Positions 58,201 to 64,000 of a stretch of 64,000 bases of DNA are shown here, in pieces (the first letter of the stretch is position 1; each line of letters starts with the position of its first letter). The stretch lies in NCBI GenBank assembly GCA_015680685.1, contig MNCI01034009.1, positions 950,305 to 1,014,304 on the forward strand. Direction: 5' to 3'. A program made the position numbers and the translations under genes. A model generated the notes under the pieces. That model searched no databases. It worked only from the letters and a program-made list of their open reading frames with translations, and had not been told where the DNA came from. Source of the stretch: Gnetum montanum (Eukaryota > Streptophyta > Gnetopsida > Gnetales > Gnetaceae).

Positions 58201-61200
58201 ACAATCCATTGAAGATGGCACATGGGCTGGGTGATGTCCTTATCAAAACTCCTTTATGATTAATTTATCTAATAATTTTTAGAGGAAGATCTGAATATTT
58301 GATAAAGCAATGATGGCTGTTTTCCACCTCATAGGATCATGATCACACTGCCTATGTGTAAAATTTTTGTATGGCCACATAATTACTTTTCAATAATTGT
58401 GTTTCTATGGATTAGAGTATGTGAAGTGATCCAATCTCTTGCATTCTTCATTAAATTGTTGAAGCTTTGTAATATACTAGGTGGAATGAAACATAGTGTC
58501 ATTATCCATGTATAATTGTTTACAGCACCTTGCATATTGATAATGTATAATTGTTAAACAAGCTTACCTTATAGAGCAGCATTGAAGCAGAGCAGGTTTT
58601 TAAAACCTCATCTATCTTGATTTCAAGTATTACGTAGGTTTTCCTAGGTGGTAGCATGGGGAATTCTCTCTCCCCAAAGAACAACACCCCCTGCCCCCAC
58701 CTCCCCACTTCCCCCCCCNTGCAGATCCCATGTATTTCAAAGGTTTATAATTAAAGAAATATTTTGTCATCAGCATAGTCATGGAAATGAGGTGGTGTTG
58801 TAACTAGTATTTGGCTAAAATACTACCAGTTAGATAAAGCTCTTGATTTATTTAAAAATTGTTATCTGTGTGTGTGTGGATATGATTCATTAATTTATTA
58901 TAAGCAGGCAATAAAAAGTACCGGTTCTAGAGTTCAAATTGGTTTACTAAGTCTCTTTTTTATTGGCAGAATAATAAGTATTCACAAAGCTGAGTTTGAC
59001 CAAGCAGTTGTTAGTGCCATTTAACTTGCCATGTGAGTATTCACTTCAAGATGAGTCATGCTTTATTTAAATTGTGAATTAAATTCTAGTTGGGGTTCCA
59101 TTGTAGAATCCCTACCAAAGGCTAGTTTTTGACAATATAGTTAGGTTGTGAAAACTTTAATAAAAAATGTCAATTATTGAAATGAAATGAAGCTTTATTA
59201 CATCTGAAGACCTGTAGGATCTATTAGACACGTATTACTTATTCATAAAAAATAAAGACAGGCTCTACAAATTGACCAAGCTCCAATGTGGGCATCAAAA
59301 ACAAACCATAAAGGTTTTATTGCTGTAACATCATAATGCTGTCTCAAAAGGGTAGTCACAACACAAGAAAGAAACACATGCAACTTATATTATAAAGAAT
59401 CATGTTTTTTCAAAACTTTTTTTTATTTTTTAATTTGCTGAATATATAAAAAATTGCATTAAGGCTTGAGGGTAGATACAATCTTGAGTATTGTGGCCTG
59501 TTTTTGAAATTTTGTTGCTTGTGACAAAAGGGCAAAATTGTTATGTATTTCACAATCATTTTTGCAGGAGAAAAGATCTGATGTAATGCAAGGAAGTCAG
59601 CAATATTCTTCAATAAACTATCATCTGTATCACAAAAGGTTGTTAACATTTTAAAGGATTTCACTCTGTTTTCCTTAATACCTGGCCTCATTAATTTTCT
59701 AACTTTTTTGGCTTGGCTATCTTATGCAGTGACCAATTATTGAAAATGGTCGGGGAACTTGTTAGTCGGCATCCAGATAAAATGTCTGTATGTCATCTTC
59801 TCCATTATCGTATCATATGACATATTACATTTGATTTAGATATTGAGGAAATTTTATTGTTGTTTCTGAATATCGAGTTGGATTATCCTTAATTACTTCC
59901 CATTCCAGATAAAGTATTTAACTTCAAGTAAACAAGGATATTCTGCCAAAATAGCAGTTGTGACTTGTGCAACCAGCCACTACCGGTTCAAGGAGCAGAA
60001 ACTTCGTGTCTTTCTTGTAATATTTTAGTTTCCCAATCACTGAGCTATAGAAATTATCACCCAAAAATGTTTTAGTTGATACTTAATTAAATCATTATGA
60101 TATTTATGATTGAAGAGTTTTGGGCAACATGGAAGAGAACTCATTACATCTGAAGTTGCACTTCGATTACTAAAATTTATTGCTGGAGAGTACCATTCAG
60201 ATGGCTTAGGTGAAACATTGTCAAGTGATATTTTGCAGAAGGTTGTTCTTAAGGTATATATATTTTTGTGAAACTTTCAAATGTCCTCTGATTTAGTAAA
60301 ATTTAAAAAATCTGGTTTCTCTGCAATATCTATTTTTAAAGCAATTCAAAGATTTTGACAATTAAGTATGTTATGAGTTTTGTAATTCAAATTTATGTAA
60401 AATGATAAATCTGATATGCAAATGGAAACGTTGTATAGGAAGACCATTTTTTGGGAACACAAATCAAGGAGTGGGTTAAATGTTCAACATTGTTGCTTCT
60501 TATGGCTATATATTAAAAAACTGATAATGGTTGAAATTTTGCTAAAAAAAAATTACTCCAATCAAGTTTTAAAGTATCATTCTCTATTTCTTAAAGCTAA
60601 AGTGATATAAATTTTTATTTCCTGTTACAACTCATGGAAATGTTACCAAAAGTATTATTAATTTTTTTTTTGCTATTTTTTGAATAAGTAAAGATATTAT
60701 ATATTAATAAAAAAGTTTAAAGTACAATGAGATTAGTCTTGGGATCTTAATGATCAATCAAGATGATATGATCAAATTTATAATAAAATAATCATCTCAT
60801 CTTTATCTTTGGAAATGAAAATTATATTTGTGATAGGCTTTGTGGTAGATGATGTCAAATATTATTTTGTGAAAGACATTATACATATGATTAAATCATC
60901 ATTGTAGCCTTGTCCCAACAAAATGGTTATGGCTACATGAACTTTTTCACCCGACAAAATGGTTATGGCTACATGAACTTTTTCACCATTCACTTTTATG
61001 AAGAGCTAGATCTTTGTTTATTTGCAATTTCTTTAGAAGTTCAGATCATCTTTAATTGTTTTTGTCCATGTCTTTTTTGGTATTCCTTTTGGTGGCTTTC
61101 TTGGAATAGTAATGTCGCAACCTTTTTTTATAGTCTTGTTGTCTAATCTTTTTTGCATATGCCAAAACTATCTTCTTGTAACCTATCTGAAATAGAAGTC

Positions 61201-64000
61201 ACTCTAAGTCTTTCTCTAATGTCTGTTGTGCAGTAACATTTAGCATCTATTTAAACATTTTCATTTCTGCCACATTGATTTATTGTTTATGCCTCTTTTG
61301 AATTGCCCAACATTTAGCACCATATAAGATAGCATGGTTGATTGCTGTCCTTTAAAATTTTCCATGGTATTCTTTTATCACATAGAACACCACCACTAGT
61401 CTATCTCCATTTTGACAATCCTACCTCAATTTATTGTATATATGATTAATGGTATTGTAAAATGGTTTTTCTCTCAGCATTTGTAATTTCTTTGCAAAAT
61501 CCTTAGAATTATTGATGTGAATGTCATTTCTTATTTTTTCAAGTACCAAATATTCTGTTCACATTTTCAATAAGCTTCCTTTATTTAGGTACATATTTTA
61601 TCCTTACATAATCATCATAACTGGAACTTTACAAATGTTTAAGTACCTCGACAAATAAATTTTTAAAATAACTACTAGTGTTGGTGTCATTTTGTTGGAG
61701 TTGGCACTCAAAATTAAAGCTAGTATGTGGATATGTGGTTGTCATTAAAGTTCTGTAAATTATTCTGACGGGAACTTCTTGGATCATTTGGTCATCAGAA
61801 TAATGATGCCTATATCCCTTCTGTCTGAGGGTCTTTTTTGTTTGTTGTTCTAGTAATATTTTGGTTTGTCTAATTAATGGCAGGCTGATTGCTTGACACT
61901 ACCTTGGATAAGAGTTTCTTCGTAAATTAATTTATAGCTGAAGAGTCCATTGATCATTTGCATTTGAAATTAATGTTTACGTAAAAACCAAAATTTGAAG
62001 TGCAAGAATGTATAATCTTGACAATTTTCTTACACAAATGCTTGTGATAAGTTGTTTTGTATCATTATTAACCATTTTTCAAATTCTCTTTCAATAGGTT
62101 GTGCCATTAGAAAATTTAAATGGACGCAAGCTGGTTGAGGGAGGAAAACATTGTGAACGAAAGAATGGTGAGATGTGAACTGTTTGGTTAGTCAGATTGC
62201 TTTACTTCATTGATATTGAATTAAAATATGAAGTGCCCTGTACTCCATAGGAAGAGGAGTCGATATTAACCGCAATTGGCGTGTTGATTGGGGTAAGAAA
62301 GAAAAAGTACGTGAGCCATGATGTTTGTATTTTGCAACATTTTGTAATATAAAAATAACAAAATACATGCTACTTGTTTGCTACAAATCCAATCATCAAT
62401 TGCATGAATGGTTAATAATATAAACGGTGCAGGATTATGATCCATCTGAAGAGTTTCCGGGAACTGAACCTTTTAGTGAGCCAGAAACACGTATAATGAA
62501 GAAAATTGCTCACTCTTTTAGCCCTCATGTGTGGGTTAACGTACACTCTGGAATGGAGGTAATGTTTCGTTTCTATGTTAGTCCAACCATTCTCATTTCT
62601 CCATACTTCCCCATTGCATCTAAAAATTATGGTTGAAATTTGGACTGTTTCATATGTGAAAATTTCCACTTTTCTCTGTACCAGTCCCCTTTCTTCTAGC
62701 CAAGGATACATTGCCAACGAAGAAAGTGATCCGTTTGTCGAAAGATTTTCCCTTTTCACGCATACTTTGCGTCTGGCATAGACAAAGAAATGTTTCTTCT
62801 TTAAAGCCATAAAGACACAAAATTTTGATTGAGTTTTCAGAGTCATTAAATAGAAGGATCTATTCAGGCCCATCTGTGCGGGGTATTTTTTGAAACCGGG
62901 CTGAGATGCTTTTGATTATCTTTATTTATTGTTGAGTATGACATTATTACCTCCAATAATTTCACAAAACTATGTGAGTGGTTGAATGACATTTGTACGG
63001 GTAACTTTTCCTCATTTACATCTTCTGTTGTACAATTTTCAACGTGTATGCTTGTTGAGAAACTGTAGTTATTCTGTTGATAGTTGCTGTATATTGAATA
63101 ATGTTTATATGTTGCAGGCTCTCTTTATGCCATATGATCACAAAAATTATACACCAAGTAGTGCAAGTGCTGAACTGATGAACTTGTTGCTAAGGAAATT
63201 GAATGATCTATATTGCAAGAATGCTTGTGTAGTGGGATCTGGTGGAGGATCTGTTGGGTATGAGTTATTACTGTTTAAGGGTTTATAGTATCGTGGATTT
63301 AAGCAATGTAGAAATGAAACCTTTTATCTTCTGTCAGGTATCTAGCACATGGAACTGCAACAGATTACATGTATGAGGTGGTGAGAGTACCAATGGCTTT
63401 TACTTTTGAGGTGAGTTTTTTGTATAGTTACTTGCTGTCATTCCTCTTTGGAGTTTTGATTCAGAAGTCCTAGAATGTTATGCAGAAGCTTGAAAGAACA
63501 GGAATATTGCAGTAGTTAATCTTTGCATTTTATCGGTTCCGCTATTGTGTGTTCCTGACAATGTTTTCAAATGTTTATGCCAATTGAAAATGTTTAATTA
63601 TTTTTGAACTTTGAATACACATCTAAAGCTAACTCACAACTGATTTTTGGGAGAAATCCTACCTGATCTGTTATATTGTTTGTGTGTGAATGGATCAGAT
63701 ATATGGGGATTTAAATGCTTCTAAGGATGATTGCTTTCGAATGTTTAATCCTACAGATTCTGGGGCATTTGAGGTACATTTGCTTTCTTTATTGATTAAA
63801 TAGTGAAGTGATCTGAACTATATCAGGCAAATACTGGCCATATTTCCTTTTAAATAACAGAGTGCTTGTTTCTAGTATAGTTTTTCAATGTATGATTTTT
63901 TGTTTTTTCGGTGGTTGGCAGGATGTCCTTGAAAACTGGTCTACTGCATTACTGTACATGTTTATCAACATACCCAACTATCTAAACCTTTCAGCCACTG
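55282..64000 (+). CDS. M14 zinc metallocarboxypeptidase, secreted, 3' end beyond window
   Basis: Exons: 55282-55383, 59568-59638, 59730-59787, 59909-60016, 60116-60253, 62098-62167, 62251-62306, 62433-62558, 63118-63257, 63338-63410, 63699-63773, 63922 onward. All junctions are GT-AG and keep frame, giving 365 residues so far. Residues 1-29 form a signal peptide (hydrophobic core around FLGFIVKSMLVLLISYAQA), so the enzyme should enter the secretory pathway. Zinc ligands are H118 and E121 in QHGRE and H239 in VNVHSG. N189 and R190 in DINRNW bind the substrate carboxylate. Y291 matches the catalytic tyrosine and E314 in FTFE the general base. It removes C-terminal residues from peptides; its substrate is unknown. 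It resembles the plant family of Arabidopsis AT5G42320 more than SOL1 (from memory). Exons 1-2 were chosen by frame and by NYHLYHKS preceding the conserved domain. Confidence 0.93.
55931..56190. repeat. Diverged 130-bp direct repeat in intron 1
   Basis: TTTGTGTTGGTAATTG recurs at 55931 and 56061, and TTTTCTGTGACAA recurs at the end of each unit. A shorter third trace follows near 56220. Confidence 0.65.
56290..56760 (-). mobile_element. RTE-type LINE 3' fragment in intron 1
   Basis: Minus-strand translation in broken frames gives RLKGKFYITTIRPMIFY, AEMCMLRWML, TRKDQI, IRxSLGVAIIDEKIKE and WCGHLLRRPKNAPVR. This is the C-terminal region of plant RTE reverse transcriptases. The 3' end on the minus strand runs into a GATGATAATGATGATGA repeat, the usual short-repeat tail of RTE elements. 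It is antisense to the host gene. Confidence 0.8.
57471..58250 (-). mobile_element. Probable solo LTR in intron 1
   Basis: A block unlike the surrounding AT-rich intron, CA-rich at both sides, with a minus-strand TATA box (GTATAAATAG) near 57725-57734. An array of AAGACATCTT-type motifs lies upstream of it in that orientation (57840-58050). Candidate ends are TGAACAAG (57471) and CTTATCA (about 58248), but no clean target duplication is visible. A TATA box with an upstream motif array looks like an LTR promoter of Copia type; this is an inference. Confidence 0.45.
57840..58055. repeat. Array of AAGACATCTT / AAGATGTCTT motifs
   Basis: About ten copies or near-copies in 215 bp, in both orientations and roughly 15-30 bp apart (for example AAAGACGTCTTT near 57880, GAAGACATCTTT near 57940, GAAGATGTCTTT near 57975, AAAAGATGTCTTT near 58040). 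Confidence 0.75.
60919..60988. repeat. 35-bp tandem duplication in intron 5
   Basis: Two perfect or near-perfect copies of a unit starting ACAAAATGGTTATGGCTACA, at 60919 and 60954. Confidence 0.9.
61030..61440 (-). mobile_element. RTE-type LINE fragment in intron 5
   Basis: Minus-strand translation shows RIPWKFxRTAINHAILYGAK, CWAIQKRH, NVAEMKMFK, and nearer the 3' end RKPPKGIPKKTWTKTIKDDL. This is the same C-terminal region as the intron 1 fragment, diverged and antisense to the gene. Confidence 0.75.

Larger units (their letters stand above)
55384..59567 (+). other. Intron 1 of the carboxypeptidase gene (4.2 kb)
   Basis: It begins GTTAGCC and ends TTTTTGCAG. It is by far the longest intron of the gene seen here and holds a diverged 130-bp duplication, an RTE LINE fragment, an LTR-like insertion and a C-rich run with an N at 58719. 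No other gene is seen in it. Confidence 0.8.

Noticed and set aside
58690-58720. C-rich run with an N, considered as a structural motif
   Set aside because: A homopolymer region with an ambiguous base, likely a sequencing difficulty.
58961-59030. Possible extra carboxypeptidase exon after GGCAG at 58970
   Set aside because: The frame hits a stop quickly, has no resemblance to the family, and exon 2 at 59568 already joins exon 1 in phase.
62412-62873. 153-codon minus-strand ORF over carboxypeptidase exon 8
   Set aside because: Antisense shadow; the plus strand carries conserved M14 motifs with correct splice sites.

Overview
This is a window of plant nuclear DNA with two real genes set in a large amount of decayed, nested retrotransposon sequence. 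The plant call rests on a 164-residue plant-type ribosomal protein eL21 gene with a telo-box promoter and on a many-exon plant M14 metallocarboxypeptidase. The LTR elements carry Ty3/gypsy pol domains and tRNA-Asp-type primer sites like those of the plant Athila lineage, and plant-type L1 and RTE LINE fragments are also present. Long introns, dense nesting and heavy C-to-T decay suggest a large, repeat-rich genome. A gymnosperm is plausible, but I cannot prove it from sequence alone.

Layout. 1-9401: minus-strand Ty3/gypsy element A, cut at the left by another LTR end (1-16) and interrupted in gag by a 2.76 kb LTR-like insertion J (3649-6408). 9653-16979: a foldback (long inverted repeat) element split by plus-strand element B (10106-16867, 5-bp duplication CCAAC), which has gag and protease but no RT, RNase H or integrase. 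17516-18852: a 5'-truncated LINE with a 19-bp target duplication, ending 227 bp before the eL21 start codon. 19080-20635: the eL21 gene (two exons). 20636-22850: AT-rich intergenic DNA with tandem repeats.

22851-54274 is one nest. A long LTR-like insertion K (TGTAACA ends, CATTG duplication) contains the 28 kb minus-strand element D (25315-53441, GAGAG duplication). D is interrupted by minus-strand element F (29224-38154, TTTAG duplication), which holds solo LTR G (30526-31502, GTGAT duplication), and by plus-strand gag-only element C (45035-51340, CTTGG duplication). Removing these insertions rejoins interrupted sequence at every level. D also carries a long, decayed sense-strand reading region between integrase and its 3' LTR, with a coiled-coil-like C-terminal part. 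This is the position of the extra ORF of Athila-type elements, and I do not recognise the family.

55282-64000: a secreted M14 metallocarboxypeptidase gene, plus strand, with twelve exons visible and the 3' end beyond the window. Its introns hold RTE LINE fragments, a probable solo LTR and an array of AAGACATCTT-like motifs.

A, D and F represent the once-autonomous form of the LTR family. B and C keep LTRs, primer site, gag and a conserved 3' noncoding region but have lost most or all of pol, so they probably depended on pol supplied by the others. All the elements look inactive now.
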